Assembly (NCBI GenBank): GCA_013695765.1
Contig: JACCZW010000125.1
Span: forward strand, 1-39,404
Source: Gammaproteobacteria bacterium
GTDB lineage: Bacteria; Pseudomonadota; Gammaproteobacteria; JACCYU01
DNA length: 39,404 nt
Reading direction: 5' to 3'
Shown one piece after another: positions 14,517 to 24,354 of this stretch. A program made the translations under genes and the position numbers. The notes beneath the pieces are model-generated. The model saw only the letters and a program-made list of their open reading frames with translations. It did not search any database and was not told where the DNA came from. Positions within the stretch are counted from its first letter, which is position 1. Each line of letters begins with the position of its first letter.

Positions 14517-16010
14517 ATGAACAGCCAGTCGATCGTGCGTCTGGGCGTTGCCGCGGTGGTTCTGCTTGCGCTGGCAATCTTGCTGGTGCTGTTCCTGCTG
14601 GCGTCGGACCTGGCGTTTACCGTGCGCGATCAACTGAACGAGACGTCGCCGTGGGTAAGCATCACCTATATCGCGGTGCTTGCGATTTTTCTGATCTTCA
14701 GTGCGATCGTCATATGGCGATTACTCGCGCCGTCGGGCGGCAAGACCGTCGTACCCGCGCCGCTGGACGAAAACAAGCTGCGCACAGACGTCGATCGACA
14801 CGCGGCGACCGGCATCGATGTCACCGGCTCACGTACTGAATTGCAGGAGCTGGATCGCCGCCGCTCGGACGGCCAGGTTTATATCGCGCTTTACGGCGAG
14901 ATCAGCAGCGGCAAGACCTCGCTGATCCGAGCGCTGGTGCCCGAAGCGCGCGCGCAAGAGCAGGCCGAAGTCGATGTAAGGGGCGGTACCACCCGGTCGG
15001 TACACCGCTACACCTGGCGCACACAAAGCGGCGATGAGTTAATTCTCGCCGACGTGCCCGGCTTCAACGAGGCCGGCAACCGCGCACCGCAAACCGCGCA
15101 CGAAGAAGCCGTCCGCGCGCATCTGGTCGTATATGTATGCGACGGCGATGTCACGCGCAATCAGTGGCAGGACCTGGAAGCATTGCAACGCTATGGTAAG
15201 CCGATGGTAGTCGCGCTCAACAAGGGCGACCGCTATCAGCCGCAAGACCTGGCACAGATTCAGGCGCGCATCCGCGAACGCATTTCTGCCGAGACGCCGC
15301 TGGTGGCGGTGCAGGCCGGCGGCAACGAGGAGATCGTGCGCGTGTTGCCCGATGGTCGCGAGGAAACCGTGGTGCGCGAGCGCGCCGTCAGCGTCGAATC
15401 GCTGGTGGTGGCGCTGCAGAACCTGCTGATCGAGCGTCAGGAACTGCTGGGCCCGCTGCGCGACAACGCCATAATTCTGCTGGCGGCGGGCAAGCTTGAG
15501 CACAACTTAAGTGATTTTCGGCGCCGCACGGCCGATGCACTGGTCGAGCGCTACACCCGCCGGGCGGTGGTCGGCGGGCTCGCGGCGTTCGCCCCGGGCG
15601 CGGACATCATCATCCAGGGCGCACTGGCGACCAGCTTCGTGCGCGCCCTGTGCGAGTTGTACGAGATTCCGGTGCGCACAGTCGATCTCGACAAGTTTCT
15701 AGGCGCCATCAAGAGTCGCGTCGGCCACTCGCTGCCGCTGATTCTGGCGATTGCCGGCAACGCGCTCAAAGCCTTTCCGGGACTGGGGACCGTAGTCGGC
15801 GGCCTCACACACGCGGTCGCCTACGGGTTGTTATTTCAGAGCCTGGGGCGGGCGCTGGTCGAGAGTTTGAGCACCCGCGGCGCGCTCGATACGCGCGCCA
15901 CCACCAAAGCGTTCGAGGAGAAACTGCGTGAAAATCTGGCAACGCGTGCGCGAGAGCTTGTCGTTCTTGCCCTCGCGGAAAAGAAACGCGATTCAAACGA
16001 TTCCTCCTGA
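14517..16010 (+). CDS. Membrane-anchored GTPase with DUF697-like C-terminus
   Basis: The 497-aa product starts with two membrane spans (residues about 8-30 and 47-70). A GTPase domain follows: P-loop G127-ExSSGK-T134, DVPG at 179-182 (G3) and NKGD at 235-238 (G4). The last 170 residues (RRAVVGGLAAFAPGADIIIQG...) are hydrophobic and match the DUF697/YcjF-type membrane-associated region. Dynamin-like or Era-like GTPases of this build have no settled function; envelope or stress roles are suggested for relatives. The downstream gene overlaps it by 83 bases and encodes a second GTPase of similar plan, so the two probably act as a pair. Expression may be leaderless. Confidence 0.8.
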   Translation: MNSQSIVRLGVAAVVLLALAILLVLFLLASDLAFTVRDQLNETSPWVSITYIAVLAIFLIFSAIVIWRLLAPSGGKTVVPAPLDENKLRTDVDRHAATGIDVTGSRTELQELDRRRSDGQVYIALYGEISSGKTSLIRALVPEARAQEQAEVDVRGGTTRSVHRYTWRTQSGDELILADVPGFNEAGNRAPQTAHEEAVRAHLVVYVCDGDVTRNQWQDLEALQRYGKPMVVALNKGDRYQPQDLAQIQARIRERISAETPLVAVQAGGNEEIVRVLPDGREETVVRERAVSVESLVVALQNLLIERQELLGPLRDNAIILLAAGKLEHNLSDFRRRTADALVERYTRRAVVGGLAAFAPGADIIIQGALATSFVRALCELYEIPVRTVDLDKFLGAIKSRVGHSLPLILAIAGNALKAFPGLGTVVGGLTHAVAYGLLFQSLGRALVESLSTRGALDTRATTKAFEEKLRENLATRARELVVLALAEKKRDSNDSS

Positions 16011-17313
16011 CTCACCGGCCCTTGACGCGCGCGGCGATGCGCTGGACAACGTTCGGGAGAGCCTGCACAAGCTGCTGGACGACCCCACTGTCCCGGCATC
16101 GGTCCGCGCGCAACTCGCACCCGAGTACGAAGATCTGGAGATCATGCTCGACAAGCTCGAACACGGCGATATCCACATCGCGGCGTTCGGGCGCGTGAGC
16201 GTGGGCAAGTCTTCGCTGCTGAACGCGCTGCTGGGTGAGCATCGTTTTTATGTCAGCGCGCTGCACGGCGCGACCCAACGAGCGGAAACCGCGAACTGGC
16301 GACAGAACGCGCAAGGCAATGTGGTGCTATACGACACGCCCGGCATCGACGAGATCGGCGGCGAAGCGCGCGAGCGTCAGGCCAGCGAGGTCGCGCAGCG
16401 CAGCGATCTGGTGTTGTTCGTGGTGGACGGCGACATCACCGACACGGAACTGCGCGCCCTGCGCGTGCTCGCGGCTGAGAACCGGCCGCTCTTGCTGGTG
16501 CTGAACAAGGCGGACCGTTACACAGCACCCGAACGCGAGCTGCTGCTGCGCCACATTACAGAGCGCACGCGCGGGCTGGTCGATCCCGCCAACGTGGTCA
16601 CCAGCGCCGCTTCGCCCGGCGAGCGCATTTATGTCGAGCGCGACGCCGTGGGCGGCGAGCGCGAAGTGCGACGCCGCCCGCCCGCGGACATCATTCAATT
16701 ACAGGAACATCTGTGGGCGATTCTGGAGCGCGAGGGCAAGACGCTCGCCGCGATCAACGCCGGCCTGTTCGCGGGACGCTTGAGCGACCAGGTCGCCGCG
16801 CGCATCACCGAGGTCAAGCAGGCGCTGGCGCAACGGGTAATCAACAACTACTGTTTGGGCAAAGGTCTGGCGGTGGCGTTCAATCCCGTGCCCGTCGCCG
16901 ACCTGGTGGCCGCCGCCGCGCTGGACATGGCGCTGGTGATTCACTTGAGCCGCGTATACGGCCTGCCCGTGACGCGCCGCGAAGCCGGCAGTCTCATTCA
17001 GACCATCATGACGCAGATCGCGGCACTCATGGGCGCGGTGTGGGCGATGAACGTGCTGTCCTCGGCGCTGAAACTCTCCAGCGCCGGGCTGACCACGTTT
17101 TTAACCGCCAGCACGCAGGGCGCGGTAGCGTATTACGGGACGTACGTTGTCGGGCGCAGCGCGGCGCGCTATTTCGCGCACGGAAAGTCCTGGGGCAAGG
17201 GCGGCGCGAAACGTGCGGTGAAAGAAGTGCTGGATGGCATCGATCGCGATTCCGTGCTCAAACAGGCGCGCGACGATATACGCGCGCGTCTGCGCGGGAC
17301 GCAAACCGGCTGA
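15928..17313 (+). CDS. Second GTPase with DUF697-like C-terminus
   Basis: The 461-aa product starts at a GTG at 15928, inside the upstream GTPase gene. G motifs are clear: G88-RVSVGK-S95 (P-loop), DTPG at 136-139 and NKAD near residue 192. The C-terminal third has hydrophobic helices (LGKGLAVAFNPVPVADLVAA, LIQTIMTQIAALMGAVWAM) of the DUF697 type. Unlike its partner it has no N-terminal membrane spans. The 83-base overlap is unusually long; the frame has other downstream starts, but the P-loop domain needs most of this N-terminus. The two probably form a heteromer or act in sequence, inferred from gene order. Confidence 0.8.
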   Translation: MKIWQRVRESLSFLPSRKRNAIQTIPPDSPALDARGDALDNVRESLHKLLDDPTVPASVRAQLAPEYEDLEIMLDKLEHGDIHIAAFGRVSVGKSSLLNALLGEHRFYVSALHGATQRAETANWRQNAQGNVVLYDTPGIDEIGGEARERQASEVAQRSDLVLFVVDGDITDTELRALRVLAAENRPLLLVLNKADRYTAPERELLLRHITERTRGLVDPANVVTSAASPGERIYVERDAVGGEREVRRRPPADIIQLQEHLWAILEREGKTLAAINAGLFAGRLSDQVAARITEVKQALAQRVINNYCLGKGLAVAFNPVPVADLVAAAALDMALVIHLSRVYGLPVTRREAGSLIQTIMTQIAALMGAVWAMNVLSSALKLSSAGLTTFLTASTQGAVAYYGTYVVGRSAARYFAHGKSWGKGGAKRAVKEVLDGIDRDSVLKQARDDIRARLRGTQTG

Positions 17314-17436
17314 CGATAATGCAGACGCGGGTGTTGAATACGGAGCGCTGCGAAGCGTCGAAGTCTGTCGTTATCACCTCCCTGCGATGGCCTTCGGACT
17401 GCGTGCGCGCGCACCGGTCGCGAGTGTCACGTGCGC

Positions 17437-18264
17437 TCAAACGTCTGTGGGATCAAACTGCGCGAACCATTGACCGAAGCCGTCGGACGCACCGCGATCG
17501 TAATACAGACTGCGCAATCTCAGGCCGCCCGCCGTGCCCAGTGGCGCGCCCTCGATCATGCTGTGGAAATGCTCTCCGCCCAGCAGTCGATGAGAGATCG
17601 TGAGATATAACCGCGCCATGCGTCGTGCGCGCAACATGGTGTCCAGCATGCGCGGACCGGCGATCAGATATAGGCAGCGGTAGCCGAGCCGGCCAAGCGC
17701 ATCCGTCAGCGGTGCGCCCGCAACCGACCGGTCCGCGCCGGCAAATATCACCTTCAGACCATGCGCTTGCAGCGCCCGCACGCGCGCGCGGTCAGCCGCC
17801 TGACCGGTTACGATGTACAAGGTCTGACCGTGCGCCGCAATCGAGTCCGGCACGGTAAAATCCAGGCTGGCGCTGGCGACCACCACGGCCGGCTGCTTGG
17901 AGAGACCATTATCCAAGCGCCATTCGACCAGATCGCCGCTGTCGTCCACCTGCAGAATATTGCCCAGCCGGCCCAAGCTGAGCGCGCGCAGATAACCCGC
18001 GTGAGTGATTAAACAATCGGCCTGCGCGTGCAACTCCTGGAACAGACGGAAATCGTTGCCGCCGCCTAAACCCTCGGGCAGATACGATTTGCCGTTGCCC
18101 GGCTCGATCAGCGCGATACGGCCGTCCAGACTGGTCACGAAGTTTGCGTACACGAACGGCTTGTCCACGCTGCCAATCTCGAACAGGCGCTGCCGCAGGT
18201 AAAGCCCCGTCAAGGCTTGTTCCGGGCCTGGATCGGGATACAGCGGTAAAATTTTCGCGGTCAT
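17437..18264 (-). CDS. RibD C-terminal domain (reductase) family protein
   Basis: The 275-aa product is preferred from the ATG at 18264 (MTAKILPLYPDP). It carries the dihydrofolate-reductase-like RibD_C fold: FVYANFVTSLDGRIAL near residue 40, the NADPH-binding region VVVASASLDFTVPDS in the middle, and LIAGPRMLDTMLRARRMARLYLT late. In riboflavin synthesis this domain reduces the pyrimidinone intermediate, but here it lacks the deaminase domain and no rib genes are nearby, so the actual substrate is open. A TATAAT at 18279-18274 leaves an expected leader of only about three bases. The gene is convergent with the GTPase pair. Confidence 0.8.
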   Translation of the reverse strand: MTAKILPLYPDPGPEQALTGLYLRQRLFEIGSVDKPFVYANFVTSLDGRIALIEPGNGKSYLPEGLGGGNDFRLFQELHAQADCLITHAGYLRALSLGRLGNILQVDDSGDLVEWRLDNGLSKQPAVVVASASLDFTVPDSIAAHGQTLYIVTGQAADRARVRALQAHGLKVIFAGADRSVAGAPLTDALGRLGYRCLYLIAGPRMLDTMLRARRMARLYLTISHRLLGGEHFHSMIEGAPLGTAGGLRLRSLYYDRGASDGFGQWFAQFDPTDV

Positions 18265-18273
18265 GCGTGTTCG

Positions 18274-18279
18274 ATTATA
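18274..18279 (-). promoter_or_regulatory. Consensus -10 before the RibD-like gene
   Basis: TATAAT (18279-18274, minus strand) is perfect and ends nine bases before the ATG at 18264. The expected start point is near 18267, giving an almost leaderless mRNA. Confidence 0.4.
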
Positions 18280-18342
18280 AACTCTCGCATTTCGCAACCA
18301 TGCGTGGTTCTCTGGTGAGAGTGCGGGCGGCGAAGGCGAACC

Positions 18343-19194
18343 TCACACGTCAACGTGAATATCATCGTCGCCGGTCACCCATGCCACGGGCATGTGCGAC
18401 GTGTTGCGGGCGAAACCTGCGCGGCTGTGGTTGTCGATGACGATCAGACCGGCTTCGCTGGATGTCTGGCGGGAGAAAATTTCAATCGCGGCTTTAGCTG
18501 CCTGCGTGGCGTCGAGACCCGTATCCAGGCGATCGACCGCCCATTTCGCCAGCACCACGCGGATAATGTCCTCGCCGATGCCGGTACACGAAACACCGCC
18601 GACGTCGCTGGCGTAGGTACCGCTGCCGATCTGTGGCGAATCCCCTACGCGGCCCGGCAGCATGCCGGAAATACCGCCGGTGGAAGTGCCCGCGGCGAAG
18701 CGGCCTTGCGCATCCCGCGCAACGCAGCCGACCGTGCCGTGTTTCGCTTCCCAGCGTTCGCGCCTTAGTTCCGTAATGAGCTCGGACGGATCGCAGGATT
18801 CTACCCCGTGTTCGCGCGCGAAGCGCTCCGCGCCGCCTGCCACAAGCAGCACATGGCGGCCATCTTCCAGCACCATGCGAGCAAGCTGGATGGGATTGCG
18901 CACGCGCTCCACCGCCGCCACCGCGCCGGCTTTGAGCTCGTCGCCGTTCATGATCGAGGCGTCCAGTTGAATGCAGCCGTCGGCATTGAGCGCCGCGCCC
19001 GTGCCGGCGTTAAAGACGGAATTGTTTTCCAGGCAGGTGACCGCGGCGACCACCGCATCCAGCGCCGCGCCACCATTTTTTAGCACTTCCCAGCCGGCGG
19101 CCGCCGCCTCACGGCAGCCCGCACGCGCGGGCTGGACATTTTCCTCGCGCAACGGGCCTGCGCCGCCGTGCACGATGATCGATGCCGTTTGCAT
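18343..19194 (-). CDS. iaaA: Isoaspartyl peptidase / L-asparaginase (Ntn hydrolase)
   Basis: The product has 283 aa from the ATG at 19194 (MQTASIIVHGGAG). HGGAG is the conserved start of plant-type asparaginases. NNSVFNAGTGAALN and MNGDELKAGAVAAV belong to the alpha chain. The proenzyme is cut before the nucleophile Thr in KHGTVGCVARD, and GTSTGGISGMLPGRVGDSP plus CTGIGEDIIR form the beta-chain substrate site. It removes isoaspartyl residues from peptides and can hydrolyse asparagine. The length is slightly below the usual 300-320. No strong ribosome binding site is seen. It diverges from the glutamate dehydrogenase gene. Confidence 0.92.
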   Translation of the reverse strand: MQTASIIVHGGAGPLREENVQPARAGCREAAAAGWEVLKNGGAALDAVVAAVTCLENNSVFNAGTGAALNADGCIQLDASIMNGDELKAGAVAAVERVRNPIQLARMVLEDGRHVLLVAGGAERFAREHGVESCDPSELITELRRERWEAKHGTVGCVARDAQGRFAAGTSTGGISGMLPGRVGDSPQIGSGTYASDVGGVSCTGIGEDIIRVVLAKWAVDRLDTGLDATQAAKAAIEIFSRQTSSEAGLIVIDNHSRAGFARNTSHMPVAWVTGDDDIHVDV

Positions 19195-19290
19195 GATTTT
19201 GCGCCTGTCCAAAAGCTGTCATTGTACGAACTCGCGCGCGCCACGGCACCTGTTTCCCGCGCCGTGGCTGAACATGAGCGGCTACGACTC

Positions 19291-19296
19291 TATACT
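19291..19296 (+). promoter_or_regulatory. Candidate -10 for the glutamate dehydrogenase gene
   Basis: TATACT at 19291-19296, with a poor -35 (CTGAAC at 19268-19273, 17 bases away), would start transcription near 19303. Confidence 0.3.
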
Positions 19297-19345
19297 AGCC
19301 CCTGCACATCCATAACGAATCGTCATGCAAACCGGGAAGACACGA

Positions 19346-22300
19346 ATGAAAGATGCCGCCATCGCCAGGGTCGCGCTTGCCGCGCGTAGCCGCCTGACCG
19401 GCGTGCAGGCGACTAACGCCGAGCGTTTTGCGCGCGCCTATTTTTCCGGTGTGGCGGCCGAAGACCTGGCCGGCAAGACGCCGGAAGATCTTTACGGCGC
19501 CATGCTTGCCCACTGGCAACTGGCACGGCGGCGGCAACCGGGTACACCCAACATCCGCATTTATAACCCGATCGCAGCCGAGCACAGCTGGCACAGCCCG
19601 CACACCGTGGTCCAGATCGTCACTGACGATATGCCGTTTCTGGTGGACTCGGTCAGCATGGAACTGAATCGACACGGCCTCACCATCCATCTCATTATTC
19701 ATCCGGTTATGCGTATGCGGCGCGATTCCCGCGGTGAACTGATCAATGTAACTGCCGCCAAGGGCGATGGCGACGCGCGGGCCGAGGCCATTATGCATTT
19801 CGAGGTGGATCAGGAGACCGACGCCGCCGCGCTGACCGGGCTTCACGCCCATCTGGAACGGGTGTTGAGCGACGTGCGCGCGGTGGTGGACGACTGGATC
19901 AAGATGCGCGCACGCCTCTACGATGTGATGTCCGCGTTGGAGACGCAAGCCCTGCCGGTGCCGGAGGAGGAGCTTACCGAAACGCTGGCCTTGCTTCGCT
20001 GGATCGACAATCATCACTTTACGTACATTGGTTTTCGCACCTTCGATCTGGTCGAGGAGCATGGCCAGTTGACCTTGCGCAACGCGCCGGGCACCGGCTT
20101 AGGAATCTTCCGCGATAGCGATGATGCACCGATCCCGATCCCGATCCCGCCGCGTCTGCATGGCGTCGCGCGCGCGCAGGAATTGTTGATTATCACCAAA
20201 TCGACCGCGCGCTCGACGGTGCATCGCCCGGCGCATCTGGATCACATCGGCATCAAGCGTTTCGATGAACAAGGCCACGTGATCGGCGAATGGCGTTTTC
20301 AGGGCCTTTACTCCTATCTGGCGTACAGCACCCGTGCGAGCGAGATCCCGCTGCTCAAGCGCAAGGTCGCACGAGTGCTGGGACGCGCCGACCTCGAACC
20401 CAATAGCCACGCCGGCAAGGCTTTGCGCAACATTCTCGAGCAACTGCCGCGCGACGAGATGTTTCAGGCCGCGGAGGACGAACTGTTCGACATTGCGATC
20501 GGCATACTGCATTTACAGGAGCGCGGGCGGCTGAAGCTGTTTCTGCGCCGCGATATATACGGCCGCTTTGTGAGCGCGCTGGTGTACGCGCCGCGCGACC
20601 GTTACAACACCACATTGCGCCTCAGGTTTCAGGAAATTCTGATGGAAGCGTTCGAGGGCCTGAGTGCGGAATTCAACGTGCAGTTCTCCGACTCGGTGCT
20701 GGCGCGCGTCTATTTCATCATCCGCACACCGCTGAACAGCGCGGTGGAAATCACCGCGGCCGAGCTTGAAGCGCGCATGGCCAGCGCCCTGCTGGCGTGG
20801 GAAGATCGGTTGCTCGCGGTTTTCTACGATCACCTTAGCGAGGCGCGTAGCAAAGATCTGTGGCAGCGCTACCGGGATGCATTTCCGGCGTCTTACCGCG
20901 AAGACTTTTTTGCGCTCGCGGCGTTCCGTGACATCGAGGGGTTGCAGACCATTTCGGCAAGCTGCCCCTTGATCACGCATCTGTATCGACTCAGAGACGC
21001 CGCGAACAACATGTTGCGTTTCAAGGTGTTCGGCCGTCACACGACGCTGGCGTTGTCCGACGTACTGCCCATCCTGGAGCGCATGGGTCTGCGCGTGCTC
21101 GCAGCTCGACCTTACGATATCCATCCTCGTGAGGCGGAGCCCTGCTGGATTCTCGATTTTGAGACGACCACAGCGCCCGGACTGGATGTGGAAGTGCTGG
21201 AAGTGAGAGATATCTTTCAGGACGCGTTCACGCGCATCGTCAGCGGCAGGATCGAGAACGACGGCTTCAACCGGCTGGTGCTGGCGGCGCAACTGAACTG
21301 GCGCGAGATCGTATTGCTGCGTGCGCTGTGCAAATACCTGCTTCAGACGCGCCTGCCCTTGAGTCAGGCGTACATGGAGCAGACCCTGGCGAACAACCCG
21401 GCGATCGCGCGCTGGCTGGTGGAACTGTTCAAGCTGCGTTTCGAGCCCGGAATGCCCGCGCAACCGGCTGTGGATGGCGTCAAAACGCGCATCGAGCAGA
21501 CATTGGAGGCGGTGACCAGCCTGGATGAGGATCGCATCCTGCGCTGCTTTTTGGCGCTTATGCTCGCCACCTTGCGCACCAATTACTTTCAGCGCGAAAG
21601 TACGGACGACGACAAGCCTTATCTTGCCTTCAAACTGGACTCGGCCGAGGTCCCGGAACTGCCGCTGCCAAAACCGATGTTCGAAATTTTCGTCTATGCG
21701 CCGTGGGTGGAAGGCGTGCACTTGCGCGGCGGCCGCGTCGCCCGCGGCGGCATCCGCTGGTCTGACCGACGCGAGGATTTTCGTACCGAAGTGCTGGGTC
21801 TCATGAAGGCGCAGACCGTCAAAAACGCGGTCATCGTACCCGTAGGCGCCAAGGGCGGATTCGTGTGCAAGAATCTGCCGCCGCCGGATGATCGAGACGC
21901 CGTCCAGCAGGAGGTCATCCGTTGCTATCGCACCTTTATCAGCGGCCTGCTGGATGTCACCGATAACCTTGTCGATGGTGCGGTGCGACCGCCACCGGAC
22001 ACCGTGCGTCACGACGGGGACGACCCGTATCTGGTCGTGGCCGCCGACAAGGGCACGGCCAGTTTCTCCGACATCGCCAACGAAATCTCCGCGCAATACG
22101 GCTTCTGGCTTGGCGACGCCTTCGCCTCCGGCGGAAGGTACGGTTACGATCACAAGAAAATGGGCATTACCGCGCGCGGTGCGTGGGAGTCCGTGGAACG
22201 GCATTTCCGGGAACTGGGGCTGGACGTGCGCAGCACACCATTCACCGCCGTCGGCGTGGGCGACATGTCCGGCGATGTGTTCGGCAATGGCATGCTGAAG

Positions 22301-24166
22301 TGGCCGAAGACGCGGCTGCTAGCCGCGTTCGACCATCGACATATCTTCATCGATCCCGACCCGGACACCGACCTCGCGTTCGCCGAGCGCCAGCGCCTGT
22401 TCGCGCTGCCGCGTTCCTCTTGGAGCGATTACTCGGTTAGCGCGATTTCAACCGGCGGCGGCGTTTATCCGCGTACGGCGAAGTCCATTGCGTTAAGCCC
22501 GCAAGCGCGCGCGGCGCTGGGCATCCAGGCCGAGCGGTTGCCGCCCAGTGAATTGCTCCGCGCCATCCTGCGCGCGCCGGTTGACCTGTTCTGGAACGGC
22601 GGCATCGGCACCTACGTGAAAGCCAGCGCCGAACGTCACTCCGATGTGGGCGACCGCGGCAACGATGGCGTGCGCGTGGACGCCGGAGAATTGCGCTGCC
22701 TGGTAATCGGCGAGGGCGGCAACTTAGGGTTGACCCAGCTAGCGCGCATCGAATTCGCGCGCGGCGGCGGACTGATCAACACCGACGCGATCGACAACTC
22801 CGCCGGGGTGGATTGTTCGGATCACGAGGTCAACATCAAGATACTGTTGAACCGCGCACTGGCAAAGAGCGAAATCGATCTCGAACAGCGCAATGTGTTG
22901 CTGGCGGAGATGACCGCCGATGTCGCGAGTAAGGTGTTGCGCGAAAATTATTTGCAGACCCAGGCGATCAGCCTCGCCGTCTCGCAAGCCGCGGAACTGC
23001 TGGGCGATCAAAAACGCCTGATTACGCAACTGGAGCGCGAGCGTCTGTTGAATCGCGCGCTCGAAGCGCTGCCGTCGGAGGAAGAGATCGCCAAACGCGA
23101 GACCGCGCAGGCGGGGCTAACGCGCCCGGAGCTCGCGGTGCTGCTCGCTTACAGCAAAATCCGCCTGGCGCACGAACTCACCGGCTCCAATATCGCTGGC
23201 GATCCATATTTCGTGCGCGAACTGCATAACTATTTCCCCGCGAACTTACGTGCTCGGTACGCGCAAGCCCTGGTGGACCACCCGTTGCGCGGTGAGATCA
23301 TCGTCACCCATCTGACTAACGACATCGTCAATCGCATGGGCAGCACGTTTTACATGCTGGTACACGAGCGCACCGGTAACCACGCGGATGATATCGCGCG
23401 AGCGTATGTTGCCGCGTGCGAGATTTTCGGCGCGCGCGAATTGTGGGCGGCGATCGAGGCGCTGGATGGCAAAGTTGTGGCCGCGTTGCAACTGGAAATG
23501 TTGACGGCAGTCTGCCGTCTGGCAGATCGCACCACCGTGTGGCTGCTGCGCAATCGCCGCATGCCACTGGACATTGCCGCCACGGCCGAACATTTTCGCG
23601 GCGGCGTGGAGGTAGTTCGAACGCGCATTCCGCGGCTGTTGCGCGATCATGGACACGAGGAGGTGGAGTTGCACATCGCGGAGCTGTGCGACGCGGGCGT
23701 GCCGGTTGAACTGGCGCAACACGTCGCGGGACAGGAGATCGTGTTTGCCACGCTCAACGTCGTGATGGTCGCCCGCGACACAGACACGCTGCTGGAGGTA
23801 GTGACGGACGTATATTTCGAGCTGGGCTTCGCGCTGTCGTTCGACTGGCTTTACGTGTGCGTGCGTGATTTGCCGGTCTTCGATTACTGGCAACGCGGCG
23901 CGCGCGGCATGTTGCGCGACGACCTGAGCGTCGAACTGCGCAAGCTTACGACCGACGCGCTCAGGCTAACGCCGGACGGCGATTCGTTCACGCAGCGAGT
24001 CGATAGCTGGCTAGAACTCAAACAGACCAAGCTCGCGCATTATCGTAGTGTGATCGCCGAACTGAAATCAGCCGGCAAGCCGAGCTTCGCGATGCTGTCG
24101 GTGGCCGTGCGCGAAGTGCGCGCGCTGGCGCGCGACGGACAAATCAACGCGGAGGATGCGGCTTGA
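19346..24166 (+). CDS. gdhB: NAD-specific glutamate dehydrogenase, large (about 180 kDa) type
   Basis: The enzyme oxidises glutamate to 2-oxoglutarate and ammonium with NAD, a catabolic role. From the ATG at 19346, behind GGGAAG, the product has 1606 aa; an ATG at 19325 adds seven residues. It is full length for the Bac_GDH family. The N-terminal half contains ACT-like regulatory domains (HTVVQIVTDDMPFLVDSVSMEL is diagnostic). The catalytic part lies at about residues 730-1230: RGGRVARGGIRWSDRREDFR, the Lys-containing VPVGAKGGFVCKN, and GVGDMSGDVFGNGML for cofactor binding. A helical C-terminal domain follows. The frame is unbroken over 4.8 kb. Relatives in Pseudomonas and Streptomyces are allosterically regulated. 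It stands alone with its own promoter. Confidence 0.96.
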   Translation: MKDAAIARVALAARSRLTGVQATNAERFARAYFSGVAAEDLAGKTPEDLYGAMLAHWQLARRRQPGTPNIRIYNPIAAEHSWHSPHTVVQIVTDDMPFLVDSVSMELNRHGLTIHLIIHPVMRMRRDSRGELINVTAAKGDGDARAEAIMHFEVDQETDAAALTGLHAHLERVLSDVRAVVDDWIKMRARLYDVMSALETQALPVPEEELTETLALLRWIDNHHFTYIGFRTFDLVEEHGQLTLRNAPGTGLGIFRDSDDAPIPIPIPPRLHGVARAQELLIITKSTARSTVHRPAHLDHIGIKRFDEQGHVIGEWRFQGLYSYLAYSTRASEIPLLKRKVARVLGRADLEPNSHAGKALRNILEQLPRDEMFQAAEDELFDIAIGILHLQERGRLKLFLRRDIYGRFVSALVYAPRDRYNTTLRLRFQEILMEAFEGLSAEFNVQFSDSVLARVYFIIRTPLNSAVEITAAELEARMASALLAWEDRLLAVFYDHLSEARSKDLWQRYRDAFPASYREDFFALAAFRDIEGLQTISASCPLITHLYRLRDAANNMLRFKVFGRHTTLALSDVLPILERMGLRVLAARPYDIHPREAEPCWILDFETTTAPGLDVEVLEVRDIFQDAFTRIVSGRIENDGFNRLVLAAQLNWREIVLLRALCKYLLQTRLPLSQAYMEQTLANNPAIARWLVELFKLRFEPGMPAQPAVDGVKTRIEQTLEAVTSLDEDRILRCFLALMLATLRTNYFQRESTDDDKPYLAFKLDSAEVPELPLPKPMFEIFVYAPWVEGVHLRGGRVARGGIRWSDRREDFRTEVLGLMKAQTVKNAVIVPVGAKGGFVCKNLPPPDDRDAVQQEVIRCYRTFISGLLDVTDNLVDGAVRPPPDTVRHDGDDPYLVVAADKGTASFSDIANEISAQYGFWLGDAFASGGRYGYDHKKMGITARGAWESVERHFRELGLDVRSTPFTAVGVGDMSGDVFGNGMLKWPKTRLLAAFDHRHIFIDPDPDTDLAFAERQRLFALPRSSWSDYSVSAISTGGGVYPRTAKSIALSPQARAALGIQAERLPPSELLRAILRAPVDLFWNGGIGTYVKASAERHSDVGDRGNDGVRVDAGELRCLVIGEGGNLGLTQLARIEFARGGGLINTDAIDNSAGVDCSDHEVNIKILLNRALAKSEIDLEQRNVLLAEMTADVASKVLRENYLQTQAISLAVSQAAELLGDQKRLITQLERERLLNRALEALPSEEEIAKRETAQAGLTRPELAVLLAYSKIRLAHELTGSNIAGDPYFVRELHNYFPANLRARYAQALVDHPLRGEIIVTHLTNDIVNRMGSTFYMLVHERTGNHADDIARAYVAACEIFGARELWAAIEALDGKVVAALQLEMLTAVCRLADRTTVWLLRNRRMPLDIAATAEHFRGGVEVVRTRIPRLLRDHGHEEVELHIAELCDAGVPVELAQHVAGQEIVFATLNVVMVARDTDTLLEVVTDVYFELGFALSFDWLYVCVRDLPVFDYWQRGARGMLRDDLSVELRKLTTDALRLTPDGDSFTQRVDSWLELKQTKLAHYRSVIAELKSAGKPSFAMLSVAVREVRALARDGQINAEDAA

Positions 24167-24354
24167 CTTGTCGCTCTTCCGCCAACCTACGCGGGCTTCT
24201 AGTACAGGCCGCCGATTATGGCGTGCGGTTTAGCGACGCCGTTGTTTGCTGCCGCATGGATGTGCTTAATTGCGTTGGTCTGCTCGGCAGTTCGCGCGTG
24301 CGCTGAATCGACATGCGCATGACAGCGCGTGTAAAGTCCTTTACCCTTGGCGCC

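Noticed and set aside
16713-17603. 296-codon frame overlapping the second GTPase
   Set aside because: It is Gly/Arg-rich and out of frame with the clear GTPase motifs.
20513-22204. 563-codon frame antisense to the glutamate dehydrogenase gene
   Set aside because: It is a shadow of codon bias in a high-GC gene; its composition is His/Arg/Gln-rich and it has no domain.
24218-24322. 34-codon Cys-rich hydrophobic frame between the glutamate dehydrogenase gene and ibaG
   Set aside because: No ribosome binding site or conservation evidence; probably chance in a 190-base gap.
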